Assembly (NCBI RefSeq): GCF_019279795.1
Contig: NC_056738.1
Location: 402,123,311 to 402,187,310 of the forward strand
Source of the DNA: Protopterus annectens
Lineage: Eukaryota > Chordata > Ceratodontiformes > Protopteridae
DNA length: 64,000 nucleotides
Direction: 5' to 3'
Shown here: positions 54,481-64,000 of the stretch, one piece after another
How the letters are laid out: every line of letters begins with the position of its first letter
Position numbering within the stretch: position 1 is the stretch's first letter
Program-made: the position numbers and the translations under genes
The notes under the pieces: model-generated
Seen by the model: the letters and a program-made list of their open reading frames with translations, nothing else
Database searches by the model: none
What the model was told of the DNA's origin: nothing

Positions 54481-55330
54481 CAGTCTTGCATATGGAATTA
54501 ACAGAATGCCGAATGCCATGAAGCCCAAAGCCTGCAGAATTTTTCTTGCAGATAACTAGGTTTTTCTTGCCAACATTTCTAAGTAAGAAGTCAGTTGCCT
54601 TTGTCTGGCATGAGATGAGCCATCTGGGCAGTTGTATTTAAGCTTGCACCCAGGAATATTATCTCTTGTGAGGGTACTAGTTTTTATTTCTTTTCGTTTA
54701 CTATGTACCCTAGGCAAATTAACAATCTTTTTACAAATGCCAGATGCTTTAGTAGAATGCCCTTGTTCTCTGCTTGAATAAGGCAGTCATCCAAGTAGGG
54801 ATATATTTGAATTCCTCTTTGTCTGCAAAAAGCAATTACTGGTGCCAGGCATTTTGTGAAGACCCTGGGCGCAGTAGATAAGTCACAGGGCAGTGCAGAG
54901 AATTGGTAGTGCATTGAGCCAACTATGAATCTGAGGTATATTTTGCAAGATTGTCTGATTGGGACATGCAGGTATGCCTCTTTTAGGTCCAAGGTTACAA
55001 GCCAAGACTTCTTGCCCAGCATGGGCAGAAGCTGCTGCAGTCAACATTTTGAATTTTGGAACGTCCAGAAAAAAGTGTTTAGGATAGACAGGTCCAGTAT
55101 TGGTCTCCAGGCTTTTTCCTTTCTGGGTACCAAGAAAATTCATGAGTAAAATCCTTGTCCCTGCTCCTGTAGTGGTACTTGCTGAATGGCCCTCATGTCC
55201 ATGAGGGATGAAACTTGCTTTTGTGCCTCTGCCCATTGATTGTGTGGCAGGTCTGCCATGCCTTTTGCCTTTGGCAGGGTGTGAAATTGGAACCTGTAAC
55301 CCTGAGACACTATATTCAAGACCCATTTGT
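54481..55330 (-). pseudogene. Reverse transcriptase, D
   Basis: Blocks are SWLVTLDLKEAYLHVPIRQS, FSALPCDLSTAPRVFTKCLA, IYPYLDDCLIQAENK (catalytic YLDD intact) and YARLHMRKLQWYL. The FGLST motif is changed to CDLST. The upstream part (YSVSGLQVPISHPAKG) is the overlapping +2 frame. Confidence 0.8.
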
Positions 55331-55849
55331 CCTGGGTGATCATGTGCCAGTTTTGTGAAAAAAGTGCTAGTTTTCCCCCTAAGGGAGCCTCCAAAATATA
55401 AGTGCTTGGTACTGGTAGAGGAAAGTCATTGGGACTGTTTCCTATTAGACTGAGATTTGTCTTCTCCACTTTTGGAGGTAGAAGCACCCCATTGTTTAGG
55501 CCTGTATGAGCCTTGGGGCTGGGGTCTGCCTCTAAGGCATCTGTATCCACCTCTTTGTGGCCTGACACTGGAAAGGACCAATTTATTTTGAAGGCCAGTT
55601 CCTGCTAAATCTGGGTGGGTGTACCTGTAAGAAATCCTTAACTGCATAGATTTCGCTTTATCCTCCATTTTCTTCAACACCTCTTCTGCCTTAACACCAA
55701 AGTATCATGCTGTAATGGAGCATCTAATAATTTTGCTTTAACAAGATCTGGCAGATTCTGTTCCTTTAACCAAGCATGCCTCCTAATCACAGAACCTGTT
55801 ACAGCGGCCCTACAAGAGGCCTCCAAAGAATCAAAACCACATTGCAAAT
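55331..55849 (-). pseudogene. Gag C-terminal half, D
   Basis: It reads EASCRAAVTGSVIRRHAWLK, NLPDLVKAKLLDAPLQHD and a basic tail. The left part is cut by F. The 5' part would be to the right of the window. Confidence 0.75.
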
Positions 55850-56233
55850 AAGAAGTTATGTACTCACCATAACGTTCCATCTGAGTAGGTAAACTTAATT
55901 TGTCAGCAACCTATGGGTTATCGGATCTGAGCCGGCAGTTTCCAACAGCTAAGATCCGAGCTCCAAGCTCCTCCCCCTTTCCCATAACTCCCTGCCATCC
56001 CTTCCTGACCTCAGATCGAGTTTGCCTAAAAGCAAGACTTGCAATCACAACCTGCCTAGTGTAAACTGGGTACAATCCACCATGAAGCAGGAATATCTAT
56101 GAACATCCTTAGAGGACAGGGGGATGGAGGGAGGGACGGTTGCTGACAAATGAAGTTTACCTACTCAGATGGAACGTTATGGTGAGTACATAACTTCTTA
56201 ATCTGAAGTAGTTAACTTCATTTGTGCATCAAC
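55850..56233 (-). repeat. F 3' terminal repeat and ICR
   Basis: The outer repeat reads AAGAAGTTATGTACTCACCA then TAACGTTCCATCTGAG. The ICR at about 56,140-56,233 has the reverse complement (CTCAGATGGAACGTTATGGT) and then ATCTGAAGTAGTTAACTTCA, presumably the other tip. No TATA box is obvious in this family. Confidence 0.78.
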
Positions 56234-56603
56234 CTATGGGACAGAGTCCCCAGCTACCTGAATCTTGGGAGGCCCTCGTGGAAGGATGTTCCGGAGCACT
56301 GCAGAGCCAAAGGATGCTCTCCCTCTGGAAACCAGATCCAACTTATAGTGGTTTATGAATGTATGAGAAGCCCACATGGCAGCTGAGCAAATGTCATCCA
56401 ACGAAACTCTAGCCTGAAAAGCAGCAGAGGTAGAAACAGACCGAGTAGAATGGGCATGGACTCCATGAGGAGCAGGCCGGCCAGAACTCTCGTAAGTCGA
56501 GAGAATACACTGGGAAATCCACCTGGACAGTGTGACTTTAGAAACAGCTTTTCCCAAACTGAGTTTAGCAAAGGACACAAACAGCTGGTTTGATTGCCTA
56601 TAA
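56234..56603 (-). pseudogene. Tyrosine recombinase C-terminus, F
   Basis: It reads VSKVTLSRWISQCILSTYES, HAHSTRSVSTSAAF (HxxR) and AAMWASHTFINHYKLDLVS (Tyr). One residue is missing in the WxxPHTF block. The rest of the domain lies across G. Confidence 0.82.
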
Positions 56604-57130
56604 AGTACAGTTTTGTACCTACCATAAATGTAGATGTCCGAGAGGTATGCATCTGCAGTCCTAACAAATGGGTTGTCCTGTCCTCAGGCAGCCCTTCGGT
56701 CGGCCGGATTCCAAAGTCTGGGTCTGGCCTCGGCTAATGTCGCACTTCACCCGACGTCACAGCTGCAGTTCTTCGGGTATAAAGGTATCAGCCGACGCCA
56801 TTTTCCTCAGTGTTTCTTGCCCCAGATGCCAGGTGCCCTCTAGGAAGGCTAAATTTGGATAAATATAAAAGTTTCCAAATAACAGAGAGCAAATAAAAAT
56901 AAACATGTATATACATATATACAAACAAATACACCATAATGGATTCCCCCAGCTAGCTAGAAGATGGGCAAATACCCTAGGAGTACCACAGAGGGGAAGG
57001 AGGGAGGGTAATCCTGACTGCAGATGCATACCTCTTGGACATCTACATTTATGGTAGGTACAAAACCGTACTATGTCCTTCAAGGATGCATCTGCAGTCC
57101 TAACAAATGGGTAGAATACCATAGCCAAAC
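56604..57130 (-). repeat. G 3' terminal repeat and ICR
   Basis: The repeat has a TATA box at about 56,779 and CGACGTCA at 56,752, plus strand. The ICR at about 57,015-57,110 reads GACATCTACATTTATGGTAG, GTACT joined to ATGTCCTTCAAGGATGCATC then TGCAGTCCTAACAAATGGG, exactly the reverse complement of the right end at 62,213. Confidence 0.88.
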
Positions 57131-57153
57131 TGGGGGAGGAGGTAATAATACGA

Positions 57154-57663
57154 TTATGGTGTAGCTAAGATCCCTTGCAAAACAGCAGTGGCAAAACCTG
57201 CTCGGGATCTGGAGTATAAGGGTAGATTATAATGCTTGGCAAATGTATGCACGGAGCTCCAAGTAGCAGCCTCTAAAATGTCTTTGGTAGCCACTCCTTG
57301 TAAAAAAGCTGTAGTAGTGGCTGTAGCCCTTGTGGAGTGAGGTCTGATGTTTTCTGGAGTTGCCTGTCCATGGTAAGAGTAACAAAATCTAATGCAATTT
57401 CCTATCCACTTAGAGATTGTCTGTTTTGAAATTGCTTTTCCTTCCATTCCTGTTGCGTATGCTACCAGTAGCTGGTCAGTCTTTCTATTGCTTTTGGTTC
57501 TGTCCAGGTAGTAGCGCAATTGCCTATGTACATCCAAGGTATGTAATAGTCTTTCTCCCCTGTTCTGTGGATTGGGGAAGAATGTAGGCAGGTGGATAGC
57601 TTGGTTTAAAGATACCCTGGAGACCACCTTTGGCATAAAAGTAGGATTAGTTCTCATGGACAC
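57154..57663 (-). pseudogene. Tyrosine recombinase C-terminal half, G
   Basis: It reads MRTNPTFMPKVVSRVSLNQA, TLDVHRQLRYYLDRTK, HSTRATATTTAF (HxxR) and ATWSSVHTFAKHYNLPLYS (Tyr). It continues the 844-codon frame but is shifted by +1 at 57,650-57,663. No other break is seen in this half. Confidence 0.87.
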
Positions 57664-60181
57664 TATCTTGATGGAAGATAAGGAAGGGCTGTACTGCCAT
57701 TAATGCCTGTAATTCAGAAACCCTTCTTGCTGAAGTGATTGCAAGCAGGAAAGCAGTTTTCCATGATAAGTACTGTAATTCTGCTGTTGCTGCTGGCTCA
57801 AAAGGAGGGAGTGTCAACTTTTCTAGCACAAAGTTCAAGTCCCATGCGGGCAATGGTGGCTTCCTTGGTGGTTTTACATTTTTGATTCCTCTCAGAAACT
57901 GCCTGAGTAGAGGGTGTGAGAAGACTGGAGGGTCCATGTTGTATTCTGCTGAAATAGCTGATGCATGAATCTTAATGGAAGAATAGGACAGGCCATTGTG
58001 GAAAAGTTCTGCCAAGTATTCCAGGATGTTAGCTATGTTTACCAGTGACACATTTTCTCCTTTTGCTGCACTCCAAATGAGATATCTTTTCCATTTTGCT
58101 GAATAAGTTTTCCTTGTTGAGGGTCTGCGAGCCTCCAAGATAATGTCTTTAACCCTTTGAGATAAATCTGGGTTATTTTGTCTTATGCAATGTTCCAGGC
58201 AGCTAGCTGCAGCGTTTTTAGGTTTGGATGCAGGGTTTTGAAGTTGTTCTGTGTTAGCAGTAAGGGAACTAGGGGCAAAGGCCATATTTGTTCCCGAGAC
58301 ATACTCCTCAGTAATGGGTACCAATGCTGCCTCGGCCAGTCTGGAGCTATCAGGATGATCCTTGGGCGGTCTTCTTTGATCTTCAATAGCACCTTGTGCA
58401 TCAAAGGAAGAGGTGGGAATGCATATGCTGTCAGGTTTTTCCAGCTGAAAGATAGGGAAGTCCACCTTCCAAGCAAGTGGGTGGTATGCCCTTGTGCAGA
58501 ATTTTTTCACTTGGTGATTGTGTGGGGATGCGAATAAGTCTATTTCTGGTAGTCCCCATTTCCTTGTAAGAGATTTGAAGATGTCTGGATGCAGCATCCA
58601 TTCGTGGGCATCCGTGGTAGTTCTGCTTAGGATGTCTGCTAGTATATTTTCTTTTCCTGGTACAAATATTGCCTGTAGCTGAATGTTGTAGCTCAGGGCC
58701 ACATTCCAGAGGTCCATTGCCATCCGGCATAGAGGGTATGAATGTGTGCCTCCCTGTTTGTTGATGTACCACATAACTGTGGTGTTGTCCGTCCTCATCA
58801 GCAATTGACCCCGTCGAGGAAACGGTCTGAATGTCTGAATTGCCAGTTTTACTGCCAGCATCTCCTTTTGATTTATGTGTAGGTTCAGCTGGTCTTGAGT
58901 CCATAAGCCTTGTATGCACTTGTCCAGCATGTGTGCCCCCCAACCGAGGTCTGAGGCATCCGTGGTGATAGTCTGGCTTGGTTGAGGGCTGTGGAAGGGC
59001 AGTCCTTTGTTCAATTGACAGGCCTGAGCCCACCATTGGAATTCTTGCTTCAGGCATGGTATTATTGGAATTTGGGTTTCTAGGCTGTGCTTGTGCTGAG
59101 ACCATAAATTCCTTAGGTACCATTGCAACTTCCTCATATGTAGTCTGGCATGTGGAATCAATATTATGCAGGATGCCATGTAACCCAGGGCTTGCAGGAC
59201 TTTCCTTGCTGTTAGCTGGTTCTGCGTTGTTAATGCCATGAAATAAAGAGGAAGGTGCTTCTGCTTTTCTGCTGTGAGGGATGCCATTTGATTTGATGTG
59301 TCCAGTTCTGCACCCAAGAAAGTTATCCTTTGGGATGGTATCAGCCTTGACTTTTTGATATTGACTGTGTATCCCAGGGCTTGCAGCAGATGAATGACCT
59401 TTTTCAAATCTTTTGCTAATTTGTTTTTGTTGTCCGCTTGTAACAGGCAGTCGCCCAGGTAAGGGTAAATTTGAATTCCCTGAAGCCTGCAATGAGCAAT
59501 TACTGATGCCAGGCATTTCGTGAATACTCTGGGCGCAGTAGATAAGCCAAAGGGCAATGCTGAGAATTGATAATGCTCTGATCCTGCAAGAAATCTGAGG
59601 TATCTTCTGCAATTTGGTCGTATGGGGATGTGCAGGTATGCCTCCTTGAGATCTAGAGTTACCAGCCAAGACTCCTTGCCCAGCATGGGAAGAAGCTGCT
59701 GTAGGGTCAGCATTTTGAATTTTGGAACAATGAGATATGTGTTTAGAGCGGACAGGTCGAGAATAGGTCTCCATTGGTTTTCTTTTCTTGGCACCAGGAA
59801 AAGTCTGGAGTAAAATCCTTGCCCTTGTTCCATAGACGGTACCCTTTCTATAGCTCTCATCCTTATTAAGTGGTCTATTTGTTCTAGAGCTTTTGTCCTT
59901 TGATTTGGAGGTAGGTTTGGCATTCCTCTCTTCCTTGGTAGAGTATGGTAGCGAAACCTGTAACCTTGGTCTATTGTCTGTAAAATCCATTTGTCTCCTG
60001 TGATGTGATGCCAGTTTACTGAAAATAAGGCTAGCTTTCCGCCTAAGGGTGCTTCTAGTTGTTCCCTGGTAGGTGATCTCAGAGCCAAGTCACTGTGATT
60101 GTCCTGTGGAAGTGGTAGTGGCTGGATCTGTGGCAGTACTTTGCTGGTTGTTAGGCTGCCACTGACGTCCCCTGTAGGCAC
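57647..60181 (-). pseudogene. RT, RNase H and recombinase N-terminus fused frame, G
   Basis: The 844-codon frame reads NWHHITGDKWILQTIDQGYR, QWRPILDLSALNTYLIVPKF, TLDLKEAYLHIPIRPNCRRY, FSALPFGLSTAPRVFTKCLA, IYPYLGDCLLQADNK (catalytic box YLGD at 59,453, one Asp lost), ITTDASDLGWGAHML and RTDNTTVMWYINKQGG (RNase H), KWGLPEIDLFASPHNHQVKK (next domain), then RRPSTRKTYSAKWKRY and SARRVSELQAL (recombinase). A one-base indel near 58,455 moves the frame from pol into the recombinase frame, so the fusion is a lesion. Confidence 0.87.
58431..59990 (-). other. Open +2 frame overlapping RT and RNase H, G
   Basis: A 519-codon open frame lies in the +2 frame relative to RT. It leads directly into the recombinase frame. 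The product is basic and Ser/Pro/Thr-rich (for example RPRLQVSLPYSTKEERNAKP) with no domain I can name. The corresponding frame is open in E (406 codons), H2 (346 codons) and over RNase H in N1. It is probably the N-terminal part of the recombinase ORF. Confidence 0.6.
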
Positions 60182-60276
60182 CTCTGGATTGACCCCTGCC
60201 TCTTGGGTGCCTATTCCTGCCTCTCTGTGCTCTGGTGGTGTCTGGAAAGGACCAATTCTTGGAAGGCCAGTTCCTA

Positions 60277-61909
60277 CTAAACCTTGGGAGGCTGGACCTG
60301 TAAGAAATCCTTGACTGTCTGGACAGATTTTGCTTTCTCTTCCACCTTCTTCAGCACCTGCTGTGCAGAGGAGCCAAACAAATTGAGCTTATCCATGGGA
60401 GCATCTAGGAGCTTTGATTTAACATGGTCTGGTAAGGACTGCTCTTTTAACCATGCATGCCTTCTGATCACTGTACCAGTCATAGCTGATCTAAAGGAAG
60501 CCTCCAGTGCATCATAGCCACATTTTAAGGAATGATTACTGACCTGCTGAATGTTATGTACCATTTCCTGAAGAGATTCTTTTGTCTAATGGTTCAGGCG
60601 AGGACAGTTTTTTAGTTAACTGATCTAACATAAATTCCTGATACTGGATCATGTGGAATTGACAGTTTAAGGCCCTAGCCGAAAGAGTAGCAGAAGTATA
60701 AACTTTTTTACCCCATCTCTCTAAGGCCCTAGATTCCCTTTCAGAGGGGAGGGGGTTTTTGGCAGAGGTGGCTGCTACTGCCTTGGGTCCTTGAGAAATA
60801 GTTTCAGGATCTGCAAAAGGAGCCTTGTACAAATGATAATGTGTGTCCGGAACCCTGTAGTACCTGTCGGGCTTAGCAGGGGCCGAAGGAAGAGAATCAG
60901 GAGCAGTACAAGCATCATTAAATGCATCATCCACAACAGTAAGAACTGGAGGAATGGCTAAAGGCCTATGCTGTGGCAAATGCAAAAAGGTCCTAAGCCT
61001 TTTCCTAGAGTCTGAGAAATCCTGGCCCTGCCATTGAAATTGTTCCCTCATAGCATGCAAGGTTTCCCCAAAAGAAAATTCCTCAGGCGGAGAGGCAGAA
61101 GGAATGGAATCTTCTGCATCAGAGTCCTCATAAGGAGAATAAGGGCCCTCTGGAGGGTTTGTATTTTCTGAATCATCAGAGGAGTAATCTGAAGAAACTG
61201 GCTCAGGGGGCTCTGCTCTAGGCCTCTTCTCTGGAGGTGGGTGAGAGGCCCTATCAGGGTGAGGTTGGAATCCCCGGATCAAAGAAATGAGATCCTCTGC
61301 TAGACTAAGCATTTGAGTACTAGAGCTAGGCCTGTGAGAGGGGGTCTTAGCAGGCACAGTCTTGGTTGATTTTGCTGCTTTAGCCCTGGCAAAAGCCTTA
61401 ATCGACATGGATGCAGGGGGCCTAGCAGCTCCACGTGCAGGAGTAGATATATCTAAAGGAATAGTATCAGATAAATCCTGTGAACCTGCAAGAGCAGGTG
61501 GGATTTCAGTAGCAGTTTCAGCCATGCTGGATGAGGCCTCGGTAGGAGGCAAGCTTTCGGCCGAAGGAAGAACCGTGGACTCTGTTTCAGACGAAACCGA
61601 GACACTCGCAGTTGACTTTACTGCGGTTTCGGCCGAAACCGCGGACCGCGAGTGTCGGTCCTTTTCCTTGCGCTTTTTAGTTAATTGCGAAGTCGGAGTT
61701 TCCGACGGCATGTTATAAGCAAAAGCGGAGCCGAAAAACTCCTCAGCAAATTCCGACCGACGTCTAAGAGTCCGTCGGTTGAAAGAAGCACAGGCTAGAC
61801 AAGCTGCTACGTCGTGGTCTGGGCCTAAACAAGGTAGACAGTAAGAGTGGAAATCTTTACGAGGTATTTGTTTCCCACAAGTTAAACAGTTATTCACTAT
61901 TTCTGACAT
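60277..61909 (-). pseudogene. Gag-like protein, G
   Basis: The ATG is at 61,909 (MSEIVNNCLTCGKQIPRKDF). The Cys/His cluster CLPCLGPDHDVAACLACASF follows. Then come RARAKAAK-type Ala/Ser-rich stretches, LHAMREQFQWQGQDFSDSRK, LPQHRPLAIPPVLTVV, YYRVPDTHYHLY, and after a shift near 60,560 TVIRRHAWLKEQSLPDHVKS. It is broken only near 60,560 and near the C-terminal tail. Confidence 0.83.
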
Positions 61910-62213
61910 CGGCTGAGGCAAGAAAGAGTCCCCAACGGGGTACTTCGCTTTTTAGAAGTCTTCGGTAGTAGTAATCTCTGGTTCTGACCGACCGGCACTT
62001 GCGAACAGCTTCTGCTTGGCCACGCGGCAAGAAAGACTGGGGAAAATGGCGTCGGCTGATACCTTTATACCCAAAGAACTGCAGCTATGACGTCGGGTGA
62101 AGTGCGACATCAGCCGAGGCCAGACCCAGACTTTGGAATCCGGCCGACCGAAGGGCTGCCTGAGGACAGGACAACCCATTTGTTAGGACTGCAGATGCAT
62201 CCTTGAAGGACAT
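61910..62213 (-). promoter_or_regulatory. G 5' terminal repeat with promoter
   Basis: TATA box (GGTATAAAGG-like) at 62,061-62,070 and CRE-like core (plus TGACGTCG) at 62,088-62,095, reading toward gag. The outer tip is ATGTCCTTCAAGGATGCATC. Confidence 0.72.
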
Positions 62214-62990
62214 CTGGCTGTTCTGTGCAAATAAAATCTTAACTGTCTGTGTACATCCAAAGAGTGTAACTTGTATTCGCCTTTATTTTGGTAATTGGGA
62301 AAGAAGACTGGCAAATTAATAGACTGGTTGATGTTAGAATCGGAAGCAATTTTGGGGAGAAGAGAGGGATTGGTCCTGAGGAATACCCTATCCTTGTGGA
62401 AAGTCAAGTACGGTGGCTTGGCACAAAGGGCTTGAAGCTCCGAAACCCTTTTCGCCGAAGTAATAGCAACCAGAAAAGCCGTTTTCCAGGATAAGAATTT
62501 GAGATCTACTGAAGCAGCAGGCTCAAAGGAAGAAGCTGTTAAGGCCTGGAGTACCAACGATAAGTCCCAAGGAGGAATTACATCCTTCACCAGAGGCCTT
62601 AGTAAGAAGGTGCTTTTTAAGAAGGCCTTACACAATCTGGATGAGGTCAAAGGGCTAAGATCACATCCAACATGGTAATAAGTGATTGCCGCCAACTGTA
62701 CTTTGACTGTGGAAGAGCTAGCCCCTTGATCAAATAATCCTGACAGAAAATCCAGCACAGCTGGTAACCGAGCTGAGAAAAGGTCCAGCTTCTGACGTTC
62801 TGCCCAAATAGAAAAACATTTCCATTCGCTACGATAAACTTTCCTAGTAGACGGCTTGTGAGCAGCCACTAGGATCGCTTTGACCGGGGAAGAGATACCG
62901 GGAGTCCTAGCCCACAGTGGAACTGGATCAACCAAGCCATGAGCTTGAGGTTGTCCAGGTTCGGGGCAGACAGGCCCAAAGAGTGAGATA
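62214..62990 (-). pseudogene. Tyrosine recombinase N-terminal and central part, F
   Basis: It reads SLDVHRQLRFYLHRT at the junction, then SAKRVSELQAL (first Arg), LSLVLQALTASSFEPAASVD and KAILVAAHKPSTRKVYRSEW. The 369-codon frame (63,292-62,183) continues upstream over the next domain in the +2 frame, showing the overlap also in the alpha family. Confidence 0.83.
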
Positions 62991-63972
62991 TCAGATCCGG
63001 GACAGGATCTAGAATCCAGGGAGGATTCACTAGATGAGACCATAGATAAGGGAAACAAGCCCGACGAGGCCAGAATGGGGCAATGAGGATTATAGTGCTC
63101 CCCAACCGTCTGGCTTGCTGCAGAAACTTCAACATGAGGGGAAGAGGCAGTTAAGCATAAAGTAGACCGGGTGGCCAAGCATGCACCAGAGCATCTCTTG
63201 GTGATTCCCCGGGTGGGGGAATTAGAGCGAAGTAGGTGTTGCACTTCGTGTTTGAAGGAGAGGCGAAAAGATCGCAACAAGGTTGACCCCATTTGGAGAA
63301 GATCTGCTTTGCTACTTTGGGATTCAGAGACCCCTCATACGGCAAGAGTATGGTGCAACTCAATTTGTCCGCTAGGATGTTGGACCGGCCCGAAATGTGA
63401 GTCGCTATGAGAAAGCGGTTGGTGGAAATCGCCCATTCCCAAACTGTCATGGCCTCTCGACAAAGTGGATAGGACCTGGTTCCCCCTTGCTTGTTGATAT
63501 ACCAAATGACTGCCATGTTGTCCATTTGGATCACAATAGTCCCGATGGGAAGAAGGCTCTGAAGTGCTTGCAACGCTAACAGCACCGCCCTCATCTCTAG
63601 GACATTGATATGCAGTGAGGTCTCTGTCTGGTTCCACGTGCTTTGGACAGTCCTGCCGAAACAATGCCCCCCCACCCGAGGCGAGAGGCGTCCGTGGTCA
63701 CTGTGGGTAGGGGAGGGGACAGAGAAGGGGCGCTCCTTTTGGAGGTCCGGAGATTGGAGCCACCATAAGAGGGCACACCTGCAAACCCTGCTGAGAGGGA
63801 CAGGATGGCTCAGGGGATAACGCAGGAAGGACCATTGGACTTGGAGGGTCCACTGCAGAATTCTCATGTTTAGGCGCACCATGGGAAGGAGATTGATGGT
63901 AGCCGCCATCAAGCCTAGGGCCCTCAGGACCAATTCTGCCGGAGGGGTTGGGCAATGAAGAATGGCCTGCAC
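62991..63972 (-). pseudogene. RNase H, methyltransferase-like domain and RT end, F
   Basis: A 273-codon open frame reads MVRLNMRILQWTLQVQWSFL (RT end), LHINVLEMRAVLLALQALQS and VIQMDNMAVIWYINKQGG (RNase H), then KWGQPCCDLFASPSNTKCNT, FALIPPPGESPRDALVHAWP then PGLLYA. The next domain part (RRLGSTIILIAPFWPR) is in another frame. Confidence 0.82.
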
Positions 63973-64000
63973 ATGGAGTCTTAGAGATCACATCCGGTCT

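Larger units (their letters stand above)
53029..55849 (-). mobile_element. DIRS copy D (beta), third segment
   Basis: D continues after E with recombinase, RNase H, RT and gag C-terminal half. F cuts it at 55,849 in gag. The rest lies beyond the window. Confidence 0.85.
55850..56603 (-). mobile_element. DIRS copy F (alpha), left segment
   Basis: F starts AAGAAGTTATGTACTCACC at 55,850. It holds the 3' repeat, ICR and recombinase C-terminus. G cuts it at 56,603. F resumes at 62,214 and runs out of the window. Confidence 0.85.
56604..62213 (-). mobile_element. DIRS copy G (gamma), nested in F; best-preserved copy
   Basis: G runs from AGTACAGTTTTGTACC at 56,604 to ACAT at 62,213. Host F recombinase codons line up across it with no target duplication. 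Both tips match its ICR. It has an 844-codon pol frame and a gag with few breaks, so it is the youngest-looking copy. It still has defects: YLGD in RT, a shift in the recombinase, a pol/recombinase indel near 58,455 and a gag shift near 60,560. Confidence 0.92.
62214..64000 (-). mobile_element. DIRS copy F (alpha), right segment, cut by window end
   Basis: F continues after G with recombinase, methyltransferase-like region, RNase H and the RT C-terminal end. The rest is outside the window. Confidence 0.85.

Noticed and set aside
57647..60181. Possible retrovirus or LTR retrotransposon pol
   Set aside because: RT and RNase H are followed by a tyrosine recombinase. I see no protease, DDE integrase, primer-binding site or direct LTRs.
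57647..60181. RT, RNase H and recombinase fusion as a natural single protein
   Set aside because: The fusion depends on a one-base indel near 58,455 that breaks the DALSFSWKN wording kept in the other copies.

Overview
The window is a block of animal transposable elements with no recognisable host gene, tRNA, rRNA, CRISPR array or bacterial feature. It contains DIRS-type tyrosine-recombinase (YR) retrotransposons, Penelope-like elements (PLEs), CR1/L2-type LINE remnants and a tRNA-derived SINE. Nested DIRS copies on this scale suggest a vertebrate with a very large genome, such as a salamander, caecilian or lungfish. That is inference; the species cannot be read from the sequence.

Left part (1-15.7 kb): an old CR1/L2-like LINE on the minus strand (0.46-3.26 kb); a decayed plus-strand DIRS copy, called alpha1 (about 3.3-9.1 kb); PLE-1 (9.2-12.6 kb, minus); PLE-2 (12.6-15.2 kb) with a LINE 3' end inside it and inverted copies of its own 3' end at both edges; and an unidentified ORF at 15.26 kb.

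Right part (15.67 kb to the end): everything lies inside one minus-strand DIRS copy, A, whose right end is outside the window. A is split at 17,683/40,145 by two adjoining copies, H1 and H2. H1 contains N1 (20,772-26,380). H2 contains N2 (31,549-37,522), and N2 carries a 567-bp insert with a SINE. A is split again at 41,676 by D. D holds an inverted PLE pair (PLE-C, 41,695-46,474, with a 16-bp target duplication), copy E (47,499-53,028) and copy F (from 55,850), and F contains G (56,604-62,213). Three family groups can be told apart by their termini: alpha (A, F, probably alpha1), beta (H1, H2, N2, D) and gamma (N1, E, G).

A complete DIRS copy here has, in transcription order: a 5' terminal repeat with a CRE-like site and TATA box; gag with an N-terminal Cys/His cluster; reverse transcriptase, RNase H and a methyltransferase-like domain in one frame; and a tyrosine recombinase in the +2 frame. 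It ends in an inverted terminal repeat followed inward by an internal complementary region (ICR). The ICR matches both element tips joined end to end. The +2 frame that leads into the recombinase is open over most of the RT/RNase H region in several copies, as in overlapping genes. Integrations leave no target duplication, and host reading frames line up across each insertion, which fixes the element ends to the base. Every copy shows at least one lesion, so none can be called autonomous from sequence alone.
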